From the NCBI GenBank assembly GCA_038380435.1, contig JAWZYU010000028.1:26582201-26646200 (forward strand): 64,000 nt of DNA. Direction: 5' to 3'. Made by a program: the position numbers and the translations under genes. The DNA comes from Ryuthela nishihirai. Its lineage: Eukaryota > Arthropoda > Arachnida > Araneae > Heptathelidae. The notes under the pieces are model-generated. The model did not search any database. It saw only the letters and a list, made by a program, of their open reading frames with translations, and had not been told where the DNA came from. Position 1 is the stretch's first letter. Every line of letters begins with the position of its first letter. Of this stretch, positions 46,070 to 56,222 are shown piece by piece.

Positions 46070-46128
46070 TGTTAGAAGTGGGATTCGAACCCATGGCCTA
46101 AACTCAAAGAGCACTCGGCCATACGAAC
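46070..46128 (-). pseudogene. tRNA-Leu-like, middle deleted
   Basis: Deletion form with a further loss and a mutated 5' end. Confidence 0.65.
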
Positions 46129-46248
46129 ACGTTGTTGATTAAGCAGAGCAGACAGAGATAAAATTATCAGTATTTTCCTTGTGACATGCTATACGGACAA
46201 AATATTAAAAGAGATAAAAGCCGTGAATTCTCTTGGTAAAATATAAAT

Positions 46249-46313
46249 TATCAGAAATGTGATTCGAACCCACATACTGAACGCAGCGACTTAGACCATT
46301 CGGCCATCCTGAC
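46249..46313 (-). pseudogene. tRNA-Leu-like, variable arm deleted
   Basis: B box kept; part of the T stem and the variable arm are lost. Confidence 0.65.
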
Positions 46314-46435
46314 ACTTTGTTAATTAACCAGCGCAGACAGAGATAATAATTATCAATTTTCTCCTTGTGACATGCTGTACGGACAAAACATTAAAAAAGA
46401 AAAAAAGTCATAAATTGCCTTGTTAAAATATAAAC

Positions 46436-46501
46436 TGTCAGAAGTGGGATTCGAACCTATGGCCAAAACCCAACGTCTCAGAGCACTGGGCCACCCTTGA
46501 C
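46436..46501 (-). pseudogene. tRNA-Leu-like, middle deleted
   Basis: Deletion form with a one-base insertion near the 5' end. Confidence 0.65.
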
Positions 46502-46625
46502 ACTTTGTTGATTAATCAAAGAGACAGAGATATAATTATCAATTTTTGCATTGTGACATGCTGTACGGACAAAACATTAAAAGAGAAAAAAAAAAAGCCA
46601 TAAATTGTGTTGTTAAAGCATAAAT

Positions 46626-46690
46626 TCTCAGAAGTGGGATTCGTAACCATTGCCTAAACCCAACGTTTCAGAGCACTCGGCCATCCTGAC
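46626..46690 (-). pseudogene. tRNA-Leu-like, middle deleted
   Basis: Deletion form with a mutated B box (GGTTACGAATCC). Confidence 0.65.
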
Positions 46691-46809
46691 ACGCTGTTTA
46701 TTAAACAAAGCAGACAGAGATATAATTATCAATTTTCTCCTTGTGACATTCTAACGGACAAAACATTAAAAGAGAAAATAGCCGTATATTCTGTTCATAA
46801 AAGTAAGAT

Positions 46810-46892
46810 TGTCAGAAGTGGGATTCGAACTCACTCCCAGATACTGGACTGCGACCTAAACGCAGCGCCTTAGACCACTTGGCAATCCTAAC
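46810..46892 (-). tRNA. tRNA-Leu-like (UAG), weak
   Basis: Full length; B box AGTTCGAATCC and A box TTGCCAAGTGG each deviate from consensus. Confidence 0.45.
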
Positions 46893-47011
46893 ACGTTGTT
46901 ATTTAATCAGAGCAGACAGAGGTATAATTATCAATTTTCTCCTTGTGACATTCTAACGGACAAAACATTAAAAGAGAAAATAGCCGTATATTCTGTTCAT
47001 AAAAATAAGAT

Positions 47012-47089
47012 TGTCAGAAGTGGGATTCGAACTCACGCCCAGATACTGCGGCCTAAACACAGCGCCTTAGACCACTCGGCCATCCTGAC
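47012..47089 (-). pseudogene. tRNA-Leu-like (UAG), short variable arm
   Basis: 78 nt; five bases of the variable-arm hairpin are missing. Confidence 0.6.
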
Positions 47090-47208
47090 ACGTTGTTGGT
47101 TAATCAGAGCAGACAGAGATATAGTTATCAATTTTCTCCTTGTGACATTCTAACGGACAAAACATTAAAAGAGAAAAAAGCCGTATATTCTGTTCATAAA
47201 AATAAGGT

Positions 47209-47291
47209 TGTCAGAAGTGAGATTCGAACGCACGACCAGATACCGGACTGCGGGCTAAACGCAGCGCTTTAGACCACGCGGCCATCCTGAC
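47209..47291 (-). pseudogene. tRNA-Leu-like (UAG)
   Basis: Full length but the T stem is unpaired (GTGCG with CTCAC). Confidence 0.5.
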
Positions 47292-47410
47292 ACGTTGTTG
47301 GTTAATCAGAGCAGACAGAGGTATAATTATCAATTTTCTCCTTGTGACATTCTAACGGACAAAACATTAAAAGAGAAAATAGCCGTATATTCTGTTCATA
47401 AAAATAAGAT

Positions 47411-47493
47411 TGTCAGAAGTGGGATTCGAACTCACGCCCGGATACTGGACTGCGTCCTAAACGTAACGGCTTAGACCACTCGGCCATACTGAC
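47411..47493 (-). pseudogene. tRNA-Leu-like (UAG)
   Basis: Mismatches in the anticodon stem (TTACG with CGCAG) and the acceptor stem. Confidence 0.5.
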
Positions 47494-47612
47494 ACATTGC
47501 TGGCAAATCAGAACAGACAGATATATAATTATCAATTTTCTCCTTGTGACAATCCACCGGACAAAACATTAAAAGAGAAAAAAGCCGTATATTCTCTTCC
47601 TAAAATATAGAT

Positions 47613-47695
47613 TGTCAGAAGTGAGATTCGAACTTACGCCCAGATACTGGACTGCGGCCTAAACGCAGCGACTTAGACCACTCGGCAATCCTTAC
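47613..47695 (-). pseudogene. tRNA-Leu-like (UAG)
   Basis: B box AGTTCGAATCT and 5' end GTAAGGA both impaired; resembles type i. Confidence 0.5.
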
Positions 47696-47814
47696 ACGTT
47701 GTTATTTAATCAGAGCAGACAGAGATATAATTATCAATTTTCTCCTTGTGACATTTTAACGGACAAAACATTAAAAGAGAAAAAAGCCGTATATTCTCTT
47801 CGTAAAAATAAGGT

Positions 47815-47897
47815 TGTCAGAAGCGGGATTCGAACCCACGCCCAGATACTGGACTGCGGCCTAAACGCAGCGCCTTAGACCACTCGGCCATCCTGAC
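47815..47897 (-). tRNA. tRNA-Leu (UAG), well preserved
   Basis: Acceptor GTCAGGA/TTCTGAC, A box TGGCCGAGTGG, anticodon arm CTGCG-TTTAGGC-CGCAG, variable hairpin CCAG/CTGG, B box GGTTCGAATCC and discriminator A are all intact. The 3' end ATCCCGCTTCTGACA matches the primer-binding site at 61739. One of the best candidates for an active gene. Confidence 0.8.
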
Positions 47898-48016
47898 ACA
47901 TTGCTGGTAAATCAGAGCAGACAGATATATAATTATCAATCTTCTCCTTGTGACAATTTACCGGACAAAACATTAAAAGAGAAAAAAGCCGTATATTCTC
48001 TTCCTAAAATATAGAT

Positions 48017-48099
48017 TGTCAGAAGTGAGATTCGAACCTACGTCCAGATATTGGACTACGGCCTAAAAGCAGCGCCTCAGACCACTCAGCAATTCTGAC
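48017..48099 (-). tRNA. tRNA-Leu-like (UAG), moderate
   Basis: Full length; A box TTGCTGAGTGG and one weak anticodon-stem pair. Confidence 0.45.
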
Positions 48100-48218
48100 A
48101 CGTTGTTGGTTAATCAAAGCAGACAGAGATATAATTATCAATTCTCTCCTTGTGACATTCTATCGGATAAAACATTAAAAGAGAAAAAAGCCGTATATTC
48201 TCTTCGTAAAATATAGAT

Positions 48219-48301
48219 TGCTGGAAGTGGGATTCGAACCCACGCCCAGATACTGGACTGCAGCCTAGACGCAGCGCCTTAGACCACTCGGCCATCCTGA
48301 C
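48219..48301 (-). pseudogene. tRNA-Leu-like (UAG), C33
   Basis: Promoter boxes intact, but the acceptor has two mismatches (3' strand TTCCAGC) and the universal U33 is C. Confidence 0.55.
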
Positions 48302-48423
48302 ACCTTATTGGTTTATCAGAGCAGACTGAGATATAATTATCAGTTTTCTCCTTGTGACATTCTAACGGAAAAAACATTAAAAGAGAAAAAAAAAACAGTA
48401 TATTCTCTTCGTAAAATATAGAT

Positions 48424-48506
48424 TGTTAGAAGTGGGATTCGAACCCACGCCCAGAAACTGGACTGCAGCCTAAACCCAGCGCCTTAGACCACTCGGCCAT
48501 CCTGAC
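48424..48506 (-). pseudogene. tRNA-Leu-like (UAG)
   Basis: Boxes intact; G-G mismatch in the anticodon stem and one acceptor mismatch. Confidence 0.5.
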
Positions 48507-48625
48507 ACGTCGCTGGTTAATCAGAGGAGATAGAGATATAATTATCAATTTTCTCCTTTTGACAATCTAACGGACAAAACATTAAAAGAGAAAAAAGCCG
48601 TATATTCTCTTCGTAAAATACATAT

Positions 48626-48697
48626 TGTCAGAAGTGGGATTCGTACCCACGCCCAGGAGCCTAAACGCAGCGCCTTAAACCACTCGGCCATCCTGAC
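48626..48697 (-). pseudogene. tRNA-Leu-like, variable arm deleted
   Basis: 72 nt; also a B-box change (GGTACGAATCC). Confidence 0.65.
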
Positions 48698-48817
48698 ACG
48701 CTGTTGGTTAATCAGAGCAGACAGAGATATAATTATCAATTTTTCTCCTTGTGACATTCTAACGGACAAAACATAAAAAGAGAAAAAAGCCGTATATTCT
48801 CTTCGTAAAATATAGAT

Positions 48818-48900
48818 TGCTGGAAGTGGGATTCGAACCCACGCCCAGATACTGGACTGCAGCCTAGACGCAGCGCCTTAGACCACTCGGCCATCCTGAC
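48818..48900 (-). pseudogene. tRNA-Leu-like (UAG), C33
   Basis: Near-identical to 48219-48301, so the damaged form was duplicated. Confidence 0.55.
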
Positions 48901-49019
48901 ACGCTGTTGGTTAATCAGAGCAGACAGAGATATAATTATCAATTTTCTCCTTGTGACATTCTAACGGACAAATCATTAAAAGAGAAAAAAGCCGTATATT
49001 CTCTTCGTAAAATATAGAT

Positions 49020-49095
49020 TGTCAGAAGTGGGATTCGAACCCACGCCCAGATACCGGCCTAAACGCAGCGCCTTAGACCAAGCGGCCATCCTGAC
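49020..49095 (-). pseudogene. tRNA-Leu-like type a, 76 nt
   Basis: Seven bases of the anticodon 3' stem and variable arm are missing (GATACCGGCC junction). Confidence 0.65.
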
Positions 49096-49214
49096 ACGTT
49101 GTTGGGTAGTCAGCGCAGACAGAGATATAATTATCAATTTTCTCCTTGTGACATTCTAACGGACAAATCATTAAAAGAGAAAAAAGCCGTATATTCTGTT
49201 CGTAAAATATGGAT

Positions 49215-49297
49215 TGTCAGAAGCGGGATTCGAACCCACGCCCAGATACTGGACTGCGAACTAAACGCAGCGCCTTAGACCACTCGGCCATCCTTAC
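49215..49297 (-). tRNA. tRNA-Leu-like type b (UAG)
   Basis: Boxes intact; one acceptor mismatch (5' GTAAGGA). 3' end matches the LTR-element PBS. Confidence 0.6.
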
Positions 49298-49417
49298 ACG
49301 GTGTTAGTTAATCAGAGCAGACAGAGATATAATTATCAATTTTCTCCTTGTGACAATCTACCCGACAAAACATTAAACGAGAAAAAAAGCCGTATATTCT
49401 CTTAGTGAAATATATAT

Positions 49418-49500
49418 TGCCAGAAGTGGGATTCGAATCCACGCCCAGATACTGGACTGCGGCCTAAACGCAGCGCCTTAGACCACTCGGCCATCCTGAC
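49418..49500 (-). tRNA. tRNA-Leu-like type c (UAG)
   Basis: All stems pair with one G-U in the acceptor; B box GATTCGAATCC differs at one base. Confidence 0.6.
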
Positions 49501-49618
49501 ACGTTGCTAGTTAATCAGAGCAGACAGAGATATAATTATCAATTTTCATCTTCTGATACTCTAACGGACAAAACATTTAAAGAGAAAAAGCCGTATATTC
49601 TCTTGGTAAAACATAGAT

Positions 49619-49701
49619 TGTCAGAAGTGGGATTCGTACCCACGTCCAGATACTGGACTGCGGCCTAAACGCAGCGCCTTAGATCACTCGGCCATCCTGA
49701 C
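49619..49701 (-). pseudogene. tRNA-Leu-like type d (UAG)
   Basis: Body intact except that the T loop/B box reads GGTACGAATCC, changing the conserved TTC. Confidence 0.55.
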
Positions 49702-49820
49702 ACGTTGTTAGTGAATCAGAGCAGACAGACATGTAATTACGAATTTTCTCCTTGTGACATTCTAACGGACAAAACATTAAAAGAGAAAAAAGCCGTATGT
49801 TCTCTTCGTAAAATGTAGAT

Positions 49821-49903
49821 TGTCAGAAGTGGGATTCGAACCCACGCCCAGATAGTCGACTGCGGCCTAAACACAGCGCCTTAGACCACTCGGCCATCCT
49901 GAC
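49821..49903 (-). tRNA. tRNA-Leu-like type e (UAG)
   Basis: A and B boxes, acceptor and T arm intact. Anticodon stem CTGTG/CGCAG pairs; the variable arm is altered (GTCGACTATC). Confidence 0.6.
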
Positions 49904-50022
49904 ACGTTGTTAGTTAATCAGAGCAGACAGACATGTAATTACCAATTTTCTCCTTATGACATTCTAACGTACAAAACATTAAAAGAGAAAAAAGCCGTAT
50001 ATTCTCTTCCTAAAATATAGAT

Positions 50023-50105
50023 TGTTTGAATAGGGAATCGAACCCACGCCCAGATACTGGACTGCGGTCCAAACGCAGCGGCTTAGACCACTCGGCCATC
50101 CTGAC
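50023..50105 (-). pseudogene. tRNA-Leu-like type f with UGG anticodon
   Basis: Anticodon stem perfect, loop TTTGGAC (proline anticodon). B box intact, but the acceptor has two mismatches (3' strand TTCAAAC). Confidence 0.6.
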
Positions 50106-50224
50106 ACGTTGTTAGTCAATCAGAGCAGACAGAGATATAATTATCAATTTTCTCCTTGTGGCAATCAACCAGACAAAACATTAAAAGAGAAAAAAGCCGT
50201 ATATTCTTTTCGTAAAATATAGAT

Positions 50225-50307
50225 TGTCAGAAGTGGGATTCGAACCCACTCCCAGAAACTGGACTGTGGCCTGAACGCAGCGCCGTAGACCACTCGGCCA
50301 TCCTGAC
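50225..50307 (-). tRNA. tRNA-Leu-like type g (CAG)
   Basis: Loop TTCAGGC gives CAG. Boxes and acceptor good; one C-A mismatch in the anticodon stem. Confidence 0.55.
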
Positions 50308-50425
50308 ACGTTGTTAGTTAATCAGAGCAGACAGAGATATAATTATCAATTTTCATCTTCTGATATTCTAACGGACAAAACCTTAAGAGAGAAAAAGCCG
50401 TATATTCTCTTGGTAAAACATAGAT

Positions 50426-50499
50426 TGTCAGAAGTACCCACGCCCAGATACTGGACTGCGGCGTAAACGCAGCGCATTAGACCACTCGGCCATCCGGAC
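50426..50499 (-). pseudogene. tRNA-Leu-like type h, T loop deleted (UAC)
   Basis: Nine to ten bases including the B box are gone (GTGGGTACTTCTG), so internal Pol III promotion is lost. Anticodon reads UAC. Confidence 0.7.
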
Positions 50500-50618
50500 A
50501 CGTTGTTAGTTAATCAGAGCAGACAGTAATATAATTATCAATTTTCATCTTCTGACATTCTAACGGACAAAACATTAAAAGAGAAAAAAGCCGTATATTC
50601 TCTTCCTAAAATATAGAT

Positions 50619-50701
50619 TGTCAGAAGTGAGATTCGAACTTACGCCCAGATACTGGACTGCGGACTAAACGCAGCGCCTTAGACCACTCGGCAATCCTTA
50701 C
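50619..50701 (-). pseudogene. tRNA-Leu-like type i (UAG)
   Basis: B box AGTTCGAATCT, T stem weakened, acceptor GTAAGGA. Confidence 0.55.
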
Positions 50702-50820
50702 ACGTTGTTATTTAATCAGAGCAGAGAGAGATATAATTATCAATTTTCTCCTTGTGACATTCTAACGGACAAATCATTAAAAGAGAAAAAAGCCGTATAT
50801 TCTCTTCGTAAAATATAGAT

Positions 50821-50896
50821 TGTCAGAAGTGGGATTCGAACCCACGCCCAGATACCGGCCTAAACGCAGCGCCTTAGACCAAGCGGCCATCCTGAC
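50821..50896 (-). pseudogene. tRNA-Leu-like type a, 76 nt
   Basis: Same seven-base deletion as 49020-49095. Confidence 0.65.
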
Positions 50897-51015
50897 ACGT
50901 TGTTGGTTAGTCAGCGCAGACAGAGATATAATTATCAATTTTCTCCTTGTGACATTCTAACGGACAAATCATTAAAAGAGAAAAAAGCCGTATATTCTGT
51001 TCGTAAAATATGGAT

Positions 51016-51098
51016 TGTCAGAAGCGGGATTCGAACCCACGCCCAGATACTGGACTGCGAATTAAACGCAGCGCCTTAGACCACTCGGCCATCCTTAC
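51016..51098 (-). tRNA. tRNA-Leu-like type b (UAA)
   Basis: Loop TTTAATT gives UAA. Boxes intact; one acceptor mismatch. Confidence 0.6.
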
Positions 51099-51217
51099 AC
51101 GGTGTTAGTTAATCAGAGCAGACAGAGATATAATTATCAATTTTCTCCTTGTGACATTCTAACGGACAAATCATTAAAAGAGAAAAAAGCCGTATATTCT
51201 GTTCGTAAAATATGGAT

Positions 51218-51300
51218 TGTCAGAAGCGGGATTCGAACCCACGCCCAGATACTGGACTGCGAATTAAACGCAGCGCCTTAGACCACTCGGCCATCCTGAC
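51218..51300 (-). tRNA. tRNA-Leu (UAA), well preserved
   Basis: All stems pair, including acceptor GTCAGGA/TTCTGAC; A and B boxes consensus; loop TTTAATT. 3' end matches the PBS. With 47815-47897 the strongest gene candidate. Confidence 0.78.
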
Positions 51301-51419
51301 ACGTTGTTAGTTAATCAGAGCAGACAGACATGTAATTACCAATTTTCTCCTTATGACATTCTAACGTACAAAACATTAAAAGAGAAAAAAGCCGTATATT
51401 CTCTTCCTAAAATATAGAT

Positions 51420-51502
51420 TGTTTGAATAGGGAATCGAACCCACGCCCAGATACTGGACTGCGGTCCAAACGCAGCGGCTTAGACCACTCGGCCATCCTG
51501 AC
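51420..51502 (-). pseudogene. tRNA-Leu-like type f (UGG)
   Basis: Same acceptor damage as 50023-50105. Confidence 0.6.
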
Positions 51503-51621
51503 ACGTTGCTAGTCAATCAGAGCAGACAGAGATATAATTATCAATTTTCTCCTTGTGGCAATCAACCAGACAAAACATTAAAAGAGAAAAAAGCCGTATA
51601 TTCTTTTCGTAAAATATAGAT

Positions 51622-51704
51622 TGTCAGAAGTGGGATTCGAACCCACGCCCAGAAACTGGACTGTGGCCTGAACGCAGCGCCGTAGACCACTCGGCCATCC
51701 TGAC
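51622..51704 (-). tRNA. tRNA-Leu-like type g (CAG)
   Basis: As 50225-50307, with a slightly better T stem. Confidence 0.57.
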
Positions 51705-51822
51705 ACGTTGTTAGTTAATCAGAGCAGACAGAGATATAATTATCAATTTTCGTCTTCTGATATTCTAACGGACAAAACATTAAAAGAGAAAAAGCCGTAT
51801 ATTCTCTTGGTAAAACATAGAT

Positions 51823-51896
51823 TGTCAGAAGTACCCACGCCCAGATACTGGACTGCGGCGTAAACGCAGCGCCTTAGACCACTCGGCCATCCTGAC
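51823..51896 (-). pseudogene. tRNA-Leu-like type h, T loop deleted
   Basis: Same B-box deletion; anticodon UAC. Confidence 0.7.
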
Positions 51897-52015
51897 ACGT
51901 TGTTAGTTAATCAGAGCAGACAATAATATAATTATCAATTTTCATCTTCTGACATTCTAACGGACAAAACATTAAAAGAGAAAAAAGCCGTATATTCTCT
52001 TCCTAAAATATAGAT

Positions 52016-52098
52016 TGTCAGAAGTGAGATTCGAACTTACGCCCAGATACTGGACTGCGGACTAAACGCAGCGCCTTAGACCACTCGGCAATCCTTAC
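52016..52098 (-). pseudogene. tRNA-Leu-like type i (UAG)
   Basis: B box and acceptor impaired. Confidence 0.55.
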
Positions 52099-52217
52099 AC
52101 GTTGTTATTTAATCAGAGCAGACAGAGATATAATTATCAATTTTCTCCTTGTGACATTTTAACGGACAAAGCATTAAAAGAGAAAAAAGCCGTATATTCT
52201 CTTCGTAAAAATAAGGT

Positions 52218-52300
52218 TGTCAGAAGCGGGATTCGAACCCACGCCCAGATATTGGACTGGGGCCTAAACGCAGCGTCTTAGAAAACTCGGCTATCCTGAC
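52218..52300 (-). pseudogene. tRNA-Leu-like type j (UAG)
   Basis: A box lost its GG (TAGCCGAGTTTTC); C-C mismatch in the anticodon stem. Confidence 0.6.
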
Positions 52301-52419
52301 ACGTTGTTGGTTAATTAGAGAAGACCGAGATATAATTATCAATTTTCTCCTTGTGACAATCTACCGAACAAAACATTAAAAGAGAAAAAAGACGTATATT
52401 ATCTTCGTAAAAATAAGAT

Positions 52420-52495
52420 TGTCAGAAGAGGGATTCGAACCCACGCCCAGATACCGGCCTAAACGCAGCGCCTTAGACCAAGCGGCCATCCTGAC
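52420..52495 (-). pseudogene. tRNA-Leu-like type a, 76 nt
   Basis: Seven-base deletion; T stem with one mismatch (CCCTC). Confidence 0.65.
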
Positions 52496-52614
52496 ACGTT
52501 GTTGGTTAGTCAGCGCAGACAGAGATATAATTATCAATTTTCTCCTTGTGACATTCTAACGGACAAATCATTAAAAGAGAAAAAAGCCGTATATTCTGTT
52601 CGTAAAATATGGAT

Positions 52615-52697
52615 TGTCAGAAGCGGGATTCGAACCCACGCCCAGATACTGGACTGCGAACTAAACGCAGCGCCTTAGACCACTCGGCCATCCTTAC
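52615..52697 (-). tRNA. tRNA-Leu-like type b (UAG)
   Basis: Same sequence as 49215-49297 as far as I can compare. Confidence 0.6.
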
Positions 52698-52817
52698 ACG
52701 GTGTTAGTTAATCAGAGCAGACAGAGATATAATTATCAATTTTCTCCTTGTGACAATCTACCCGACAAAACATTAAACGAGAAAAAAAGCCGTATATTCT
52801 CTTAGTGAAATATATAT

Positions 52818-52900
52818 TGTCAGAAGTGGGATTCGAATCCACGCCCAGATACTGGACTGCGGCCTAAACGCAGCGCCTTAGACCACTCGGCCATCCTGAC
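52818..52900 (-). tRNA. tRNA-Leu-like type c (UAG)
   Basis: Acceptor fully paired; B box GATTCGAATCC. Confidence 0.62.
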
Positions 52901-53018
52901 ACGTTGCTAGTTAATCAGAGCAGACAGAGATATAATTATCAATTTTCATCTTCTGATACTCTAACGGACAAAACATTTAAAGAGAAAAAGCCGTATATTC
53001 TCTTGGTAAAACATAGAT

Positions 53019-53101
53019 TGTCAGAAGTGGGATTCGTACCCACGTCCAGATACTGGACTGCGGCCTAAACGCAGCGCCTTAGATCACTCGGCCATCCTGA
53101 C
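53019..53101 (-). pseudogene. tRNA-Leu-like type d (UAG)
   Basis: T-loop change GGTACGAATCC. Confidence 0.55.
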
Positions 53102-53220
53102 ACGTTGTTAGTGAATCAGAGCAGACAGACATGTAATTACGAATTTTCTCCTTGTGACATTCTAACGGACAAAACATTAAAAGAGAAAAAAGCCGTATGT
53201 TCTCTTCGCAAAATGTAGAT

Positions 53221-53303
53221 TGTCAGAAGTGGGATTCGAACCCACGCCCAAATAGTCGACTGCGGCCTAAACACAGCGCCTTAGACCACTCGGCCATCCT
53301 GAC
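53221..53303 (-). tRNA. tRNA-Leu-like type e (UAG)
   Basis: Boxes and acceptor intact, altered variable arm. Confidence 0.6.
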
Positions 53304-53422
53304 ACGTTGTTAGTTAATCAGAGCAGACAGACATGTAATTACCAATTTTCTCCTTATGACATTCTAACGTACAAAACATTAAAAGAGAAAAAAGCCGTAT
53401 ATTCTCTTCCTAAAATATAGAT

Positions 53423-53505
53423 TGTTTGAATAGGGAATCGAACCCACGCCCAGATACTGGACTGCGGTCCAAACGCAGCGGCTTAGACCACTCGGCCATC
53501 CTGAC
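53423..53505 (-). pseudogene. tRNA-Leu-like type f (UGG)
   Basis: Acceptor mismatches as in other type f units. Confidence 0.6.
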
Positions 53506-53624
53506 ACGTTGTTAGTCAATCAGAGCAGACAGAGATATAATTATCAATTTTCTCCTTGTGGCAATCAACCAGACAAAACATTAAAAGAGAAAAAAGCCGT
53601 ATATTCTTTTCGTAAAATATAGAT

Positions 53625-53706
53625 TGTCAGAAGTGGATTCGAACCCACCCCCAGAAACTGGACTGTGGCCTGAACGCAGCGCCGTAGACCACTCGGCCAT
53701 CCTGAC
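53625..53706 (-). pseudogene. tRNA-Leu-like type g (CAG), one-base T-stem deletion
   Basis: 82 nt; a G is missing from the T stem (GTGGATTCG on the plus strand). Confidence 0.55.
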
Positions 53707-53824
53707 ACGTTGTTAGTTAATCAGAGCAGACAGAGATATAATTATCAATTTTCATCTTCTGATATTCTAACGGACAAAACATTAAAAGAGAAAAAGCCGT
53801 ATATTCTCTTGGTAAAACATAGAT

Positions 53825-53898
53825 TGTCAGAAGTACCCACGCCCAGATACTGGACTGCGGCGTAAACGCAGCGCCTTAGACCACTCGGCCATCCTGAC
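53825..53898 (-). pseudogene. tRNA-Leu-like type h, T loop deleted
   Basis: B-box deletion; anticodon UAC. Confidence 0.7.
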
Positions 53899-54017
53899 AC
53901 GTTGTTAGTTAATCAGAGCAGACAGTAATATAATTATCAATTTTCATCTTCTGACATTCTAACGGACAAAACATTAAAAGAGAAAAAAGCCGTATATTCT
54001 CTTCCTAAAATATAGAT

Positions 54018-54100
54018 TGTCAGAAGTGAGATTCGAACTTACGCCCAGATACTGGACTGCGGACTAAACGCAGCGCCTTAGACCACTCGGCAATCCTTAC
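54018..54100 (-). pseudogene. tRNA-Leu-like type i (UAG)
   Basis: B box and acceptor impaired. Confidence 0.55.
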
Positions 54101-54219
54101 ACGTTGTTATTTAATCAGAGCAGACAGAGATATAATTATCAATTTTCTCCTTGTGACATTCTAACGGACAAATCATTAAAAGAGAAAAAAGCCGTATATT
54201 CTGTTCGTAAAATATGGAT

Positions 54220-54302
54220 TGTCAGAAGCGGGATTCGAACCCACGCCCAGATACTGGACTGGGGCCTAAACGCAGCGTCTTAGAAAACTCGGCTATCCTG
54301 AC
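54220..54302 (-). pseudogene. tRNA-Leu-like type j (UAG)
   Basis: A box damaged. Its left flank matches that of type b, so it looks like a b/j recombinant. Confidence 0.6.
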
Positions 54303-54421
54303 ACGTTGTTGGTTAATTAGAGAAGACAGAGATATAATTATCAATTTTCTCCTTGTGACAATCTACCGAACAAAACATTAAAAGAGAAAAAAGACGTATA
54401 TTATTTTCGTAAAAATAAGAT

Positions 54422-54497
54422 TGTCAGAAGAGGGATTCGAACCCACGCCCAGATACCGGCCTAAACGCAGCGCCTTAGACCAAGCGGCCATCCTGAC
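54422..54497 (-). pseudogene. tRNA-Leu-like type a, 76 nt
   Basis: Seven-base deletion. Confidence 0.65.
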
Positions 54498-54616
54498 ACG
54501 TTGTTGGTTAGTCAGCGCAGACAGAGATATAATTGTCAATTTTCTCCTTGTGACGTTCTAACGGACAAATCATTAAAAGAGAAAAAAGCCGTATATTCTG
54601 TTCGTAAAATATGGAT

Positions 54617-54699
54617 TGTCAGAAGCGGGATTCGAACCCACGCCCAGATACTGGACTGCGAACTAAACGCAGCGCCTTAGACCACTCGGCCATCCTTAC
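54617..54699 (-). tRNA. tRNA-Leu-like type b (UAG)
   Basis: Boxes intact, one acceptor mismatch, 3' end matches the PBS. Confidence 0.6.
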
Positions 54700-54819
54700 A
54701 CGGTGTTAGTTAATCAGAGCAGACAGAGATATAATTATCAATTTTCTCCTTGTGACAATCTACCCGACAAAACATTAAACGAGAAAAAAAGCCGTATATT
54801 CTCTTAGTGAAATATATAT

Positions 54820-54902
54820 TGTCAGAAGTGGGATTCGAATCCACGCCCAGATACTGGACTGCGGCCTAAACGCAGCGTCTTAGACCACTCGGCCATCCTG
54901 AC
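54820..54902 (-). tRNA. tRNA-Leu-like type c (UAG)
   Basis: As 52818-52900, with a D-stem change (plus-strand GCGTCTTAG). Confidence 0.58.
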
Positions 54903-55020
54903 ACGTTGCTAGTTAATCAGAGCAGACAGAGATATAATTATCAATTTTCATCTTCTGATACTCTAACGGACAAAACATTTAAAGAGAAAAAGCCGTATAT
55001 TCTCTTGGTAAAACATAGAT

Positions 55021-55103
55021 TGTCAGAAGTGGGATTCGTACCCACGTCCAGATACTGGACTGCGGTCTAAACGCAGCGCCTTAGATCACTCGGCCATCCT
55101 GAC
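55021..55103 (-). pseudogene. tRNA-Leu-like type d (UAG)
   Basis: T-loop change GGTACGAATCC; loop TTTAGAC. Confidence 0.55.
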
Positions 55104-55222
55104 ACGTTGTTAGTGAATCAGAGCAGACAGACATGTAATTACGAATTTTCTCCTTGTGACATTCTAACGGACAAAACATTAAAAGAGAAAAAAGCCGTAT
55201 GTTCTCTTCGTAAAATGTAGAT

Positions 55223-55305
55223 TGTCAGAAGTGGGATTCGAACCCACGCCCAGATAGTCGACTGCGGCCTAAACACAGCGCCTTAGACCACTCGGCCATC
55301 CTGAC
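55223..55305 (-). tRNA. tRNA-Leu-like type e (UAG)
   Basis: Boxes and acceptor intact, altered variable arm. Confidence 0.6.
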
Positions 55306-55424
55306 ACGTTGTTAGTTAATCAGAGCAGACAGACATGTAATTACCAATTTTCTCCTTATGACATTCTAACGTACAAAACATTAAAAGAGAAAAAAGCCGT
55401 ATATTCTCTTCCTAAAATATAGAT

Positions 55425-55507
55425 TGTTTGAATAGGGAATCGAACCCACGCCCAGATACTGGACTGCGGTCCAAACGCAGCGGCTTAGACCACTCGGCCA
55501 TCCTGAC
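55425..55507 (-). pseudogene. tRNA-Leu-like type f (UGG)
   Basis: Acceptor mismatches as in other type f units. Confidence 0.6.
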
Positions 55508-55626
55508 ACGTTGTTAGTCAATCAGAGCAGACAGAGATATAATTATCAATTTTCTCCTTGTGGCAATCAACCATACAAAACATTAAAAGAGAAAAAAGCC
55601 GTATATTCTTTTCGTAAAATATAGAT

Positions 55627-55709
55627 TGTTAGAAGTGGGATTTGAACCCACGCCCAGAAACTGGACTGTGGCCTGAACGCAGCGCCGTAGACCACTCGGC
55701 CATCCTGAC
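55627..55709 (-). pseudogene. tRNA-Leu-like type g (CAG)
   Basis: B box changed to GGTTCAAATCC; one acceptor mismatch. Confidence 0.5.
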
Positions 55710-55827
55710 ACGTTGTTAGTTAATCAGAGCAGACAGAGATATAATTATCAATTTTCATCTTCTGATATTCTAACGGACAAAACATTAAAAGAGAAAAAGC
55801 CGTATATTCTCTTGGTAAAACATAGAT

Positions 55828-55901
55828 TGTCAGAAGTACCCACGCCCAGATACTGGACTGCGGCGTAAACGCAGCGCCTTAGACCACTCGGCCATCCTGA
55901 C
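55828..55901 (-). pseudogene. tRNA-Leu-like type h, T loop deleted
   Basis: B-box deletion; anticodon UAC. Confidence 0.7.
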
Positions 55902-56020
55902 ACGTTGTTAGTTAATCAGAGCAGACAGTAATATAATTATCAATTTTCATCTTCTGACATTCTAACGGACAAAACATTAAAAGAGAAAAAAGCCGTATAT
56001 TCTCTTCCTAAAATATAGAT

Positions 56021-56103
56021 TGTCAGAAGTGAGATTCGAACTTACGCCCAGATACTGGACTGCGGACTAAACGCAGCGCCTTAGACCACTCGGCAATCCT
56101 TAC
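56021..56103 (-). pseudogene. tRNA-Leu-like type i (UAG)
   Basis: B box and acceptor impaired. Confidence 0.55.
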
Positions 56104-56222
56104 ACGTTGTTATTTAATCAGAGCAGACAGAGATATAATTATCAATTTTCTCCTTGTGACATTTTAACGGACAAAGCATTAAAAGAGAAAAAAGCCGTAT
56201 ATTCTCTTCGTAAAAATAAGGT

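Noticed and set aside
48110..48942. Minus-strand frames of 60-74 codons with MAEWSKALRLG in the tRNA array
   Set aside because: They are translations of the tRNA-Leu body and repeat with it.
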